64,000 bases of DNA from NCBI RefSeq assembly GCF_017068395.1, contig NZ_CP070619.1:8184001-8248000 (forward strand). The letters are read 5' to 3'. The translations under genes were made by a program, and so were the position numbers. Position 1 is the first letter of the stretch. The number at the start of each line of letters is the position of its first letter. Shown piece after piece: positions 51,866 through 60,835 of the stretch. This DNA is from Rhodococcus pseudokoreensis (GTDB lineage: Bacteria; Actinomycetota; Actinomycetes; Mycobacteriales; Mycobacteriaceae). The notes below the pieces were generated by a model, which did no database searches, was not told the DNA's origin, and saw only the letters and a list, made by a program, of their open reading frames with translations.

Positions 51866-52305
51866 TCGGTGGTCCCTTCATCGGTGACGGGTGTGGATCG
51901 ATCCCGACCACTGTCATCGAACGGCTACGGAATGGGAATGGTTCGAATCGTGCAGATTCGCTGGACAGACTGTTAAGCGGGCACCGCACCCGCGGCTGCC
52001 GTCGTACGCAATTACACGGTTATCGTTCCATCGTTCATCTATTCTTCAGTTTCGGCGTCGGAGCGCAAGGGCGCTGGACACGAAATCTGCTGACCCAGAG
52101 TGGGTTACGCGGTCTCGATCGGAGTCGGGCCGGTGGAGCTTGGCTCATGGTGAATCTATTCGTAGGTAAAGCCAGTGTCGGAGCTTATCTTCTAAATCGA
52201 ATTATTCCTCGGGAGTGACCGGCCGACCGGAAACCGACGACCACATCCCCCGCGAGAGAGAGGAAATGCCGTGAGTGGCAGAACCACGCACCGGGAGGCG
52301 CGAGC
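51866..52305. other. Divergent region between the 51865 operon and ssuA-like gene
   Basis: A 440-bp gap serving both directions. It holds a probable plus-strand promoter (52140-52168). It is locally AT-richer than its surroundings near 52005-52045 and 52170-52210. No ORF in it has a credible start, ribosome-binding site and family match. Confidence 0.5.
52140..52168 (+). promoter_or_regulatory. Probable promoter of the ssuABC-like operon
   Basis: TTGGCT, a 17-bp spacer and TAGGTA. The end of the spacer (CTATTCG before TAG) partly resembles the shared element at 10124 and 23701. Confidence 0.4.
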
Positions 52306-53421
52306 ATGAACGTCTTCGGCAACATGCGCCTGACGAAGAAGTTGTCCACCTGGTCGGCCCTGCTGGTTGCAGCGCCGCTGGTGCTGGCCGGGTGCGGCAG
52401 TGGAAGCGATGACGACGGGGCGGTGACGTTCCGCTTCGCCAACTCGCCCACCGCCCTGTCGCTGGTCAGGATCGCCGACGAATTGGGATATTGGGACAAC
52501 GCCGGGGTCCGTCCGGAGTACGTCGGGCCTGCCACGGCGGTGCCCGCGGTGCAGTTGCTCGATCAGGGCGCGATCGACATCGCGACGGGCATGTTCAACA
52601 ACGACATCGACGGTAAGGTGAAGGGTTTCAAGTTCACGGCCATCGCCTCGAGCATGCTCGACCTGCCCGACATGCCGCACATGGCCTACTTCACCAAGGC
52701 AGGCTCGGACATCACCAAGGAGAACCTGAAGGCCATCGAGGGCAAGACGATTGGTCTTTCGGGGTCCAACAGCTGCACCGACCTGGTGATCAAGCGATAC
52801 CTGCAGAACAACGGTGTGGACCTGAACAAGGTCAACTTCCTCGAGCTCAAGAATGAGCTCATTGCACCCGCGATCGAGAGAGGCGAGGTCGACCTCGGGG
52901 TCTTCCACCCGCCGCTGGTCGGTGTGCTGCAGAGCCAGCCGGACAAGTTCACCCAGGCCTTCACGTCTTTCGAAGACTGGGGGCCGCTGGGTGGCCAGGC
53001 ACCGTATGTCGCAAGCAATGCGTGGCTGCAGAAGTACCCGGACGCGGCGCGTGCGTTCGTGGGCGTGATCGCGAAGACGGCAAACTGGGCCAACGCCCAT
53101 CCGAAGGAGTCCGCGGAGATCGCCGGCAAGACCACGGGATATCCCGTGGAGCAGACCACCAACTGGCATTACGCACCCAACGCGCTGCTCGACAAGGCGA
53201 GCCTGCAGCTGTGGTGGGATCTCGTGGAACAGGTGGGCGAACCGCTGCCGGGCTCGGAGAATCTGAAGCCCGAAGACGTTGCGACCAACGCCTTCAACCC
53301 CTACGCGAAGTCGGCTGACCTTCTGGAATCCCAGGAAGACAACACCGCGATCGTGACCGACGAGCAGAACGACGGGATCTTCAAGACGCCCCTCGTCGAC
53401 ATCGAGGGCCTCGAGAAGTGA
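52306..53421 (+). CDS. Sulfonate/taurine-type ABC solute-binding lipoprotein
   Basis: A 371-residue SsuA/TauA/NrtA-type binding protein. The signal ends LAGC (Cys30), so it is lipid-anchored. It shows FRFANSPTALSLVRIADELG, GKTIGLSGSNSCTDLVIKRY and a C-terminal half rich in acidic residues. GGGAGG precedes the ATG. It lies just upstream of the ATPase and permease, giving a complete importer for sulfonates or sulfate esters by family precedent. The gene is preceded by its own promoter. Confidence 0.87.
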   Translation: MNVFGNMRLTKKLSTWSALLVAAPLVLAGCGSGSDDDGAVTFRFANSPTALSLVRIADELGYWDNAGVRPEYVGPATAVPAVQLLDQGAIDIATGMFNNDIDGKVKGFKFTAIASSMLDLPDMPHMAYFTKAGSDITKENLKAIEGKTIGLSGSNSCTDLVIKRYLQNNGVDLNKVNFLELKNELIAPAIERGEVDLGVFHPPLVGVLQSQPDKFTQAFTSFEDWGPLGGQAPYVASNAWLQKYPDAARAFVGVIAKTANWANAHPKESAEIAGKTTGYPVEQTTNWHYAPNALLDKASLQLWWDLVEQVGEPLPGSENLKPEDVATNAFNPYAKSADLLESQEDNTAIVTDEQNDGIFKTPLVDIEGLEK

Positions 53422-53458
53422 ACCGGCGCCATCCGCACCCGACAGGAAGTCACACGAC

Positions 53459-54331
53459 ATGACTCAACAAGTGCTAGCTGAACGATTCGAGCAGGACGCG
53501 GGGCCGATTGCACCCCGTGCCCACGGTACGGACTGGAAGATCGAGGCGAAGCGCGTCGCCAAGATCTATCCGAAACCGGGATCGAGGTCGGCCAAGGACG
53601 CCACCTCGGTCCTCGACGGATTCGACTTGCAGATCAAGAGCGGCGAATTTCTCTCCCTGCTCGGGCCGAGTGGCTGCGGCAAGTCGACGTTTCTGAACAT
53701 CCTGGCGGGCTTGGAGGCTCACAACGGAGGCGCCGTTCTCGTCGACGGTAAGCGAGTCGAAGGCGTCAACAAGAACGTCGGCGTCGTCTTCCAGGGTTAC
53801 GCCCTGTTCCCCTGGCTGACCGCGCAGAAGAACGTCGAGGTGGGTCTCAAGATCCGCGGCGTCCCGAAGGCCGAGCGCAGGGCGAGGGCAGCCAAAGTGC
53901 TGAAGACGGTGGGCCTGGAAGCCGCCGCCAACCGGCTTCCTCACCAGCTCTCCGGTGGAATGCGTCAGCGGGTCGCGATCGCGCGCGTTCTCGCATACGA
54001 ACCCGACATCCTGGTGTTCGACGAGCCGTTCGCCGCCCTGGATGCGCAGACGCGTGAGTTCCTGCAGGGCGAGTTGCTGCGTATCTGGGAATCCGGTGAC
54101 ACGAAGAAGACGATCCTCTTCGTCACCCACTCGATCGACGAGGCCATTTTCCTGTCGGATCGGATCGCGGTCATGACCCGTGCACCCGGCCGGGTGAAGA
54201 CGCTGATCGACGTCGAGCTTCCGCGGCCCCGGGACAGCGACTCCCGGAACTCGGAGGAGTTCGCGCATATCCGGTCGCGCGTCGCGCGCGTCCTCGAGGA
54301 GGAGGTGCACATTGGCAACGACAATCACTGA
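53459..54331 (+). CDS. SsuB/TauB-type ABC ATPase
   Basis: A 290-residue ATPase with Walker A GPSGCGKST (69-77), Q-loop in GVVFQGYALFPWLTA, signature LSGGMRQR, Walker B ILVFDEPFAALD and the H-loop in LFVTHSIDEAIFLSD. The aromatic-polar pattern after the Q-loop is that of nitrate/sulfonate/taurine importers. It has an N-terminal extension of about 30 residues. Its end overlaps the permease start by 20 bp. Confidence 0.92.
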   Translation: MTQQVLAERFEQDAGPIAPRAHGTDWKIEAKRVAKIYPKPGSRSAKDATSVLDGFDLQIKSGEFLSLLGPSGCGKSTFLNILAGLEAHNGGAVLVDGKRVEGVNKNVGVVFQGYALFPWLTAQKNVEVGLKIRGVPKAERRARAAKVLKTVGLEAAANRLPHQLSGGMRQRVAIARVLAYEPDILVFDEPFAALDAQTREFLQGELLRIWESGDTKKTILFVTHSIDEAIFLSDRIAVMTRAPGRVKTLIDVELPRPRDSDSRNSEEFAHIRSRVARVLEEEVHIGNDNH

Positions 54332-55166
54332 GGAGACACGCGGCGAGGAACAGCTGCTGGACGAGGATCTCACTCCGCCCAAGGCGCCCAACCCGTGGCT
54401 CGTGAAATACGACCGACCGATCTATGGAATTTTCGGTCTTGCAGCATTTTTGGTGCTCTGGTGGTGGATCGTTGATTCCGAGTACGTCAGCGCCCTGTAC
54501 CTGTCGAAGCCGCTGGACGTGGCCAAAGCGTTCGTGGACGGACTTGCGGACGGCACGTTGCGCTCGGAGATCTGGCCGAGTGTCGAGCGGGCGTTGACCG
54601 GATTCGCCATTGCGCTCGTGGCGGGTATCACGCTCGGCATCGTCGTCGGATCGTTCCGGATCTTCCAGAAGCTCGCCGAACCGCTCTTGCTGTTCTTCCG
54701 GAACCTTTCGCTGCTCGCGCTCCTGCCGGTCTTCGTCGTCTTCCTCGGAATCGGTGAGGAGTCGAAGGTCGCGATTGTCGTGTGGGCATGCTTTTGGCCG
54801 ATCTTCATCAACGCGGTCGGAGCGGTCGGGGGTGTGGAGCGCATCCTGCTGAATGCGGCCCGGACACTCGGGGCCGGCCGGGTGTACATTTTCAGCCGCG
54901 TCGTGCTTCCGGCTGCGATCCCGGCAATCTTCCCCGGTATCCGATTGGCTGCGGCGAACGCCTTCACGGCCCTCGTTGCCGCCGAACTCGTCGGTGGTGC
55001 TCAGGGTCTGGGCATCTATATCAACAACGCCGCGTTGCGTTATCAGACCCCGCAAATGTATGCCGGCATCCTCACCCTCGGTCTCATCGGAATCCTCGTC
55101 AACGGCGTGCTCACTGCCGCTGAATGGCGTCTGACCGCATGGCAGCGAGGTCTGACGAACAAGTGA
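54312..55166 (+). CDS. SsuC/TauC-type ABC permease
   Basis: A 284-residue permease with about six helices. The EAA loop reads LNAARTLGAGRVYIFSRVVL, PAAIPAIFPGIRLAAANAFT follows, and LVAAELVGGAQGLGIYINNA is the family C-terminal pattern. The start is a TTG at 54312 within the ATPase gene, with GGAGG seven bases upstream; no ATG or GTG fits as well. Confidence 0.9.
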   Translation: MATTITEETRGEEQLLDEDLTPPKAPNPWLVKYDRPIYGIFGLAAFLVLWWWIVDSEYVSALYLSKPLDVAKAFVDGLADGTLRSEIWPSVERALTGFAIALVAGITLGIVVGSFRIFQKLAEPLLLFFRNLSLLALLPVFVVFLGIGEESKVAIVVWACFWPIFINAVGAVGGVERILLNAARTLGAGRVYIFSRVVLPAAIPAIFPGIRLAAANAFTALVAAELVGGAQGLGIYINNAALRYQTPQMYAGILTLGLIGILVNGVLTAAEWRLTAWQRGLTNK

Positions 55167-55221
55167 CGAACCCGCGAGTCCGTATTGGCGTCCGCCATGG
55201 TCGGTAGGTCATCGCGCTTCC

Positions 55222-55261
55222 CGTGCACCCAGGAACTCGACCCCGGGTTCCTGGGTGCACG
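55222..55261 (+). terminator. Perfect 15-bp hairpin between the permease and NLPA gene
   Basis: CGTGCACCCAGGAAC and GTTCCTGGGTGCACG are exact complements separated by 10 nt. It lies 55 bp after the permease and 35 bp before the next start. It is unusually long and perfect, so it could terminate the importer transcript or attenuate the next gene. No U-tract follows. Confidence 0.55.
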
Positions 55262-55296
55262 CCGTTCCAAGTCGACAATTCATGAGTGGAGATCAG

Positions 55297-56262
55297 ATGC
55301 AACGCGCAAGTCATCGTAGCCTCGTCAACGGAACGGTGGTCCTCAATCGGCGCAGCGTCCTCGCGACCGCTGCCTTCGCGCTCGCGGCCGCGACGGGGTT
55401 GGTGGGTTGCGGGTCGGACACACAGGTCAACTACGAGACCGCCGGCGACGCCGGGGACTCGATCGTCGTCTACGTCGGCACCGGAGACGACCGAGAGATC
55501 CTGGAGTATGCGGTCGAGAATCTCCTGCCGGCCTCGGCGAAAGTCGAACTGGTCGACGCATCGGACGATTCCAACGCGAAGGTGGCCGCAGGGGACGGCG
55601 ATCTTTCGTTCTATCAGCACATTCCCGCGTTCGAAGCCGATCTCGGCAAGCTTTCGTACGACAATCTGAGCATCGTGTCGAAGGTGAATGTCGTTCCGTA
55701 CGGGCTGTACTCGTCGAAATGGAAAGACGTGAAAGACACCGACAGCTGGGTGAACGTGGGCCTGGTGGCGGACGAGGTGACCGGACAGAGTCTTCCCCAT
55801 GGCTCGCAGGTCGTGCTGCCCGCCACTCCGACCGGTTTCGCGCGTGGACTCTATCTGCTGCAGAGCGCGGGGCTGGTGAAGCTGGATCGCCCGTTCGGGG
55901 GTACCTCTGCGGTGGATCTTACGATTACCCAGGCGAACGTGCTGGACTCGCTCCGGCATCTCTCACTTCTCGGACTCGCTTATGACGACTACCTGCAGTC
56001 GCTGTACGAGAACTACGACGCAGTGGTTCTCAACCCGGATGACGCGGCATCCATCGGCCTGACACCGGCGGAAGACGCGCTCGCGATCGAACCTGGCCCC
56101 GGGAATCCCTATGCGCATGTGCTCGTCGCGCCGTCGAGATTGGCGGGCGACCAGCGAGTGCTCGAACTGGCGCGTGCGCTGGAAAGCCCTGAACTGGCAC
56201 AGTTCCTGGAAACGAAATTCCGCGGCGCGAACATTCCGGTGGCGACGGGGGAGAGCAGGTGA
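55297..56262 (+). CDS. NLPA/MetQ-like solute-binding lipoprotein, orphan
   Basis: A 321-residue NLPA-family binding protein (methionine or alternative-substrate type). The N-terminus combines a twin-arginine (NRRSVLATAAFALAAATG) and an LVGC lipobox (Cys38). It shows EILEYAVENLLPASAKVELV, LSFYQHIPAFEADLG and VVLPATPTGFARGLYLLQSA. GGAG five bases before the ATG at 55297 selects this start over the in-frame ATG at 55282. No MetN/MetI genes follow; it may use the adjacent SsuBC-type permease/ATPase or a remote one. Confidence 0.85.
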   Translation: MQRASHRSLVNGTVVLNRRSVLATAAFALAAATGLVGCGSDTQVNYETAGDAGDSIVVYVGTGDDREILEYAVENLLPASAKVELVDASDDSNAKVAAGDGDLSFYQHIPAFEADLGKLSYDNLSIVSKVNVVPYGLYSSKWKDVKDTDSWVNVGLVADEVTGQSLPHGSQVVLPATPTGFARGLYLLQSAGLVKLDRPFGGTSAVDLTITQANVLDSLRHLSLLGLAYDDYLQSLYENYDAVVLNPDDAASIGLTPAEDALAIEPGPGNPYAHVLVAPSRLAGDQRVLELARALESPELAQFLETKFRGANIPVATGESR

Positions 56263-56296
56263 CTCCCGGTCAGGGGCCTGTCGATACTCTCGGACT

Positions 56297-57973
56297 CTAG
56301 AGGGCGTCATAGTCGAAGGACGCCAGCTTGGGTCCGTGGGCGCCCTCGAACCGAACCGTCACTTTCCACTTCCCGGCGGTCGGCACGATCACTCCGTCAC
56401 TGATCCAGGTGAGCCCGTCGTCGTCGGGTCCGGTTCTGGTGAGTTCGATCGGCATGCGCGCGACATTTGCTTGGGCCGAGGAGAGTTCGACGTCCACGTC
56501 GGGCAGCACTGCGCCGGCGGCGAACCCCGTATCCGGGGTCGGGAACCTCACGGTCACCGTCTGGGGGCCGCGGCGAACGGTATCGATCTCGACGTCCAGG
56601 ATCTCCGAGGTACCGAAGTTCAGCTCGGTGTGCACATTCGTGGTGTAGCTGTCCTTGGCGGGTGTGAGAGACGACAGCACCGACGTCGCAGCGAGGACCG
56701 CGACCGCGAGGCCCGCCTCGACGGTCACGATGTGCGAGCGCCGGGTGACCTCACCGCGGTCGCCGGCCGGGTCGGTCGTTCCGTGACGGTACCGACGGTA
56801 GGTCAGGTAGCCGGCGACCACGACGAGCCCGACCAGTACGACCTTGACGATCAGCACCTGGCCGTACGAGGTGCGAAACAGCGCCTCGATCGGACGGACC
56901 TGCAGGATCGCCAGGGTCAGACCCGTGGCGGACACGAGCACCACATGGCCTGCAGCCACCCGATGCCACCGCTCGAGCTGCGCGACACCGTCGATGGCCA
57001 GAGCCAGGATGCACACTCCGCCGAGCCACAGCGCGGCGGCGTACACGTGCGTCGCGGTGCCGATGAACGCCAGCGGCCATCTTTCGGTGGACCCCCCGTG
57101 ACCGCCGAGCGTGACCGCGGCAACCGCGGACGCCGCCTGCACGTATCCGAGCGCATCCGCGGTCCGGTTCGTGCCGGGCGGAAACGCGAAGCAGGCGAGG
57201 TTCAGCACCACCGCCACCGCGATCGCGACACCCACCTGACTGCCCAGGACAGTTGCGGCAGCCGACGCCTCGACCAGCCCGCCCGACTGTTGCGCCACCT
57301 GCACGAGGAATCGACCGAGCAGCCCGACGGTCAACACCGCCGCTCCCACCCGGTAGACCGTGCGGAAACGGCCGCCACCGAGGGCGGTGGGCCAGACCCA
57401 GCGGCCGGCGATAATGAGACCCGAAGACAGGACGACACCGAGGTACACCGCCGCCTTGCTCGGGTAGCGGAGGTACTGCTCGACTCCCGTCGTCGTCGCA
57501 CCGGCGTCGAGCACGTGTCCGAACTGGGTAACCGAGCCCACCGTGAATCTGCTCGACAGTGACACCACGTGCGTGTCGGCGGAGATCACCCGTGCCGTGG
57601 CGAGATACGCCCCGTCGGGGATCTCTCCGTCGACCACGAACACGATCCGGCGGCCACCGTCCTCGACCCGGTCGGTCGAGACCGAGTGGCGGTCACCGGT
57701 GCTGTCGATCAGCTGCGCCGACCCCTCGACCAGCGTGACCGGCTCACTCAACTCGAAGGCCAGTACCTCCGGCGACACGTCGACGTGCGATCCGTCGCCC
57801 GGAGTGGTCGAGACGATGGTGGCATGGGCCGACGCGGGCGGCGCCCCCCACACCGCCGCTGCCGTCGCAACAAGCGCGAGAAGCCAGGAGAGCGCAACAG
57901 CTCGCGTAATCGTGACTGCGAATCGGCGGTTGTCGTTCTGCGCGAGCACCGGCGGGCTAGGGTTTCGCGACAT
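56297..57973 (-). CDS. CopC-CopD fusion copper protein
   Basis: A 558-residue protein. After a signal peptide the CopC domain starts AHATIVSTTPGDGSHVDVSP, with the mature N-terminal His as a copper ligand. A CopD-type integral membrane domain with about eight helices follows (from LRYPSKAAVYLGVVLSSGLI), and then a C-terminal soluble beta domain (residues about 430-555, ending WKVTVRFEGAHGPKLASFDY). Such fusions handle copper at the membrane. It overlaps the YcnI gene by 17 bp and is translated after it. Confidence 0.9.
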   Translation of the reverse strand: MSRNPSPPVLAQNDNRRFAVTITRAVALSWLLALVATAAAVWGAPPASAHATIVSTTPGDGSHVDVSPEVLAFELSEPVTLVEGSAQLIDSTGDRHSVSTDRVEDGGRRIVFVVDGEIPDGAYLATARVISADTHVVSLSSRFTVGSVTQFGHVLDAGATTTGVEQYLRYPSKAAVYLGVVLSSGLIIAGRWVWPTALGGGRFRTVYRVGAAVLTVGLLGRFLVQVAQQSGGLVEASAAATVLGSQVGVAIAVAVVLNLACFAFPPGTNRTADALGYVQAASAVAAVTLGGHGGSTERWPLAFIGTATHVYAAALWLGGVCILALAIDGVAQLERWHRVAAGHVVLVSATGLTLAILQVRPIEALFRTSYGQVLIVKVVLVGLVVVAGYLTYRRYRHGTTDPAGDRGEVTRRSHIVTVEAGLAVAVLAATSVLSSLTPAKDSYTTNVHTELNFGTSEILDVEIDTVRRGPQTVTVRFPTPDTGFAAGAVLPDVDVELSSAQANVARMPIELTRTGPDDDGLTWISDGVIVPTAGKWKVTVRFEGAHGPKLASFDYDAL

Positions 57974-58703
57974 GACCTCGGCGCACGAGGGCGATCACCG
58001 CGATTGTCGCCCCCAGTGAGAGCACCAGGGCGACGACAGCGATCGTGCGCCACAGCCACGCTGTCGAGTCGCTGTCGGCCGCGGCCGCATGGGAACCGTC
58101 GGTCGATGCCGAATCCGGTGTGCCGCCGTGTCCGTCGCCGTGCGCGCCACCGGCAGCGAGCGTGACGACGGGAGCCGGGTGCTCGGGTTCGATGCCCGCG
58201 TTGATGGCAACCTCGTTCCAGGACACCACCGATCCGTCGCTGTAGTTCTGCTCGGTGGGTAGCGGCACCGAGTCGACATCCTCGGGCCACGGGCCCGCCG
58301 ACAGAGTGAACACGCCGAATTCCGCCGCCTTCAACCCGTTCGCAGGATCCGTCGCCTGCCATCTGACTCGTGACACCCGCTCCCCGTCGCCCGACTGCTC
58401 ACGTTCGACCGTCGCCGTCCATCCCGGAATCGGCAGGGTCCGAACCGAGGTCAAGTCGACGCCCTCGGGGACCGTGAGGGTCAGACCGACCGTCGACGCG
58501 TCGTCCGACTCGGTGGGAACGATGAGTCGCACCAGGCCGTATCCGCCCTTCGTCAGCTGCTCCGCGCTGTCGACGTGGACGTGCGCCGCGGCGGGTGCGG
58601 CAAAGCCCAGCAGTGCCACGCCTCCGAGCGCCGTCACGGCCGCGATGCGGCGCGCGATCGCACTCCACTGGCGACCGACGTTTGCATTTCTATTGTTCGA
58701 CAT
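57957..58703 (-). CDS. YcnI/DUF1775-family copper-binding membrane-anchored protein
   Basis: A 248-residue exported protein. The signal peptide ends APAAAHVHVDSAEQLTKGGY, with the mature N-terminal His, as expected for DUF1775 copper binding. The domain runs to about residue 170, followed by a His/Ala/Gly/Asp-rich linker and a C-terminal helix (WRTIAVVALVLSLGATIAVI) that tethers it outside the cell. The ATG at 58703 has GGAGT upstream; the longer frame to 58805 is not supported. Pairing with CopCD is common and suggests copper uptake or delivery. Confidence 0.88.
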   Translation of the reverse strand: MSNNRNANVGRQWSAIARRIAAVTALGGVALLGFAAPAAAHVHVDSAEQLTKGGYGLVRLIVPTESDDASTVGLTLTVPEGVDLTSVRTLPIPGWTATVEREQSGDGERVSRVRWQATDPANGLKAAEFGVFTLSAGPWPEDVDSVPLPTEQNYSDGSVVSWNEVAINAGIEPEHPAPVVTLAAGGAHGDGHGGTPDSASTDGSHAAAADSDSTAWLWRTIAVVALVLSLGATIAVIALVRRGHVAKP

Positions 58704-59119
58704 ACCGGATCGACTCCATTGACCGCGCGAGTGGCTTGCATATGACTGGTGTGTTTCGGGTGGGGACTGTCGGCGAGACGCCGGACTGTCCGCGCGGACA
58801 GGCACCGGAAACCGCTGAGTTCCAACGATGCTAGTGCCCGTCCCGGATGCGGCGGAGGGTTCGAATCGGCGTGATGGTTACTCGGGTCCGTACCCACAGC
58901 GGAGGCTGCGGCGGCCGGGTTAGGCGCCTGTGCGGAGCGCCCGCGAACGCAGAATCCATTGGGATAGAATGATTGTCGTGCCTTCGTCGCGGCTGCGCGC
59001 ACGCCGTCGAATACGAGAGCCGCATCCTGACGGCGACTCGGGGCGCCTGTGTGGGACAGCCAGGGCTGGGCAGAGTGTGCCATGCTGAGTGCGAAGTCTG
59101 ACGAAGTCACGGGGGTGAC
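58704..59119. other. Intergenic stretch between ycnI-like and zinc-ribbon genes
   Basis: In 416 bp I see no gene with a credible start and family match. CTGTCCGC-GCGGACAG at 58787-58802 is a perfect 16-bp palindrome, about 85 bp upstream of the YcnI start, and could be a copper-responsive operator. TAGAAT near 58964 is a possible plus-strand -10 element. Confidence 0.45.
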
Positions 59120-59320
59120 ATGACTGTTCACATCTTGGTGCGGTCCTCAGGGAAGCGTGGGTGGATGCTGCGGTGCGATCTGTGTGAGCACCGATTCGAC
59201 GCTGCCGTCGCCGGTCGGCCGGAGGCGGTCGCCTTCGCCCGCACCAACGGGTGGATCGTCGGTGAGGCAACGTGGTGCCCGATGTGCGCGGCCACCCACA
59301 CGACCCGCCGGACCGCTTGA
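59120..59320 (+). CDS. Small zinc-ribbon-like protein
   Basis: A 66-residue protein with two Cys-x-x-Cys pairs, Cys19/Cys22 (RCDLCEHRF) and Cys53/Cys56 (WCPMCAATH), consistent with one structural zinc site. GGGGGTG precedes the ATG. No close family is recognised. It overlaps the 5' side of the truncated dioxygenase frame and may have been brought next to it by the event that removed that gene's start. Confidence 0.6.
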   Translation: MTVHILVRSSGKRGWMLRCDLCEHRFDAAVAGRPEAVAFARTNGWIVGEATWCPMCAATHTTRRTA

Positions 59321-59931
59321 ACCAGTCGTACGACAAGGTGCGATGGCACGCGGACGTCACCGCTGCGGTCAACCCGCCCTTCGCGTCGATTCTGCGTGCG
59401 GAGGTGTTGCCCCCGTACGGCGGCGACACCCAGTGGTCCAACGGCGTCGCCGCGTACTACGGTCTGTCGGCGCCGATCCAGCGACTCGCCGACGAACTGC
59501 GTGCGTTGCACCGATTCGCGCCCGACGCCGGTTCGACGCCCACCGAGGACTACCTCCGCCGTATCGAGCGTCGCCCGTTGGTGAGCGAACACCCGGTGGT
59601 GCGGGTGCACCCCGGGACAGGGGAGAAGGCCCTCTACGTCAACCCGGGCTTCACTCAGAAGATCGCCGGTGTGTCGGCCCACGCGAGCCGTCGCCTTCTC
59701 GGCTTGTTCTACGAGGAGCTGGCCCGCCCCGAGTACACGGTGCGGTTCAAGTGGGAGCCGGAGTCGATCGCGTTCTGGGACAACCGTTCGTCGGTCCATC
59801 TCGCGCCGAGCGACCTCGTGACCGACGACGACCGTCGACTGTTCCGCATCACCCTCGAAGGTGACGTGCCCGTCGGACCGGACGGACGCACGTCCGAGGC
59901 ACTCGAGGGCGAACCCTTCGAGGCGCAGTAA
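59317..59931 (+). pseudogene. 5'-truncated TauD/TfdA-type 2-oxoglutarate dioxygenase
   Basis: About 205 codons match the C-terminal two-thirds of the TauD family. The iron triad is present: His and Asp in VRWHADVTAAVNPPFASILR, and the distal His in WDNRSSVHLAPSDL; LFRITLEGD holds the 2-oxoglutarate-binding Arg. The N-terminal roughly 85 residues that family members need for folding are absent; upstream sequence belongs to the zinc-ribbon gene. An in-frame GTG at 59272 could be used, but would give an unrelated N-terminus. Probably a relic of a sulfonate/taurine or related dioxygenase. Confidence 0.75.
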
Positions 59932-60190
59932 TTCGGCCGCGGAATCCCGACTCGAGATGTTCGGCTCGAGCTGATTCCAACTGTTCCGGAACCGGGTGAG
60001 TTCTGCTGCGATCGACTGTCGCCGCAGTTGGCAGACACGCCGGTCCTCTTTCCTGCGGATGGATAGGTGATCGGTAAGACTGGGTACTCGGTCGTCGCCG
60101 GTATCCGGGCGGTATCGTCGCCGTCCGGCACGGGCGGAGTACTGGAGTCGATGTGCCCCCGAAAACACGGTGGCCGCAAGGGGGAATCTC

Positions 60191-60835
60191 GTGGACATCT
60201 GGAACTACCTGCAGGGAAGGGGAGAGTTTCTCGGGTTCCTGACGTATCAGCACGCATCGCTCGCGTTCCAAACTGTGCTGGTCGGAACCATTGTCGCCGT
60301 GCTCATCGCAATCGCGGTGCACCGACTGCCGCTCTTCTCGGCCTTGACGCTCACCACAAGCAGGGTCGCGTTGACGATCCCGTCCCTCGCATTGCTCGCA
60401 CTGCTGATCGTGCCGTTCGGGCTGGGAGTCGTGCCGTCGTTCATCATGCTGGCGTTCTTCGCGGCAATGCCCGTCATCGGCAACGCGATCGTCGGCCTGC
60501 GCTCGGTCCCCGATTCGGTCATCGAATCGGCACGCGGGATCGGGCTCTCCCGTCGACGCATCCTGTTCTCGGTGTCGTTGCCCATGGCGTGGCCGGTCAT
60601 CCTCACCGGGATTCGGGTGTCGACTCAGATGGTCGTCGGTGTCGCCGCGATCGTCGCCTACGTTCTCGGGCCGGGACTCGGCTCGCTGATCTTCAACGGC
60701 CTGTCCCGGCTGGGAGGGACGAACTCCGTGGAGATGGCACTGACCGGAACCGTGCTCATCGTCGTCATCGCCCTGGTGTTCGACGGCCTGCTCGTCCTCC
60801 TCGGGCGGCTCACCATCGCGAAGGGACTGTCATGA
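60191..60835 (+). CDS. Osmoprotectant ABC permease (OpuCB/ProW-like)
   Basis: A 214-residue permease with about five or six helices; SRVALTIPSLALLALLIVPF and SVIESARGIGLSRRRILFSV (the EAA loop) are typical of glycine-betaine/choline/carnitine importers. GGGGGA eight bases upstream favours the GTG at 60191 over the GTG at 60170. Its stop overlaps the ATPase start. First gene of a complete four-gene importer. Confidence 0.9.
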   Translation: MDIWNYLQGRGEFLGFLTYQHASLAFQTVLVGTIVAVLIAIAVHRLPLFSALTLTTSRVALTIPSLALLALLIVPFGLGVVPSFIMLAFFAAMPVIGNAIVGLRSVPDSVIESARGIGLSRRRILFSVSLPMAWPVILTGIRVSTQMVVGVAAIVAYVLGPGLGSLIFNGLSRLGGTNSVEMALTGTVLIVVIALVFDGLLVLLGRLTIAKGLS

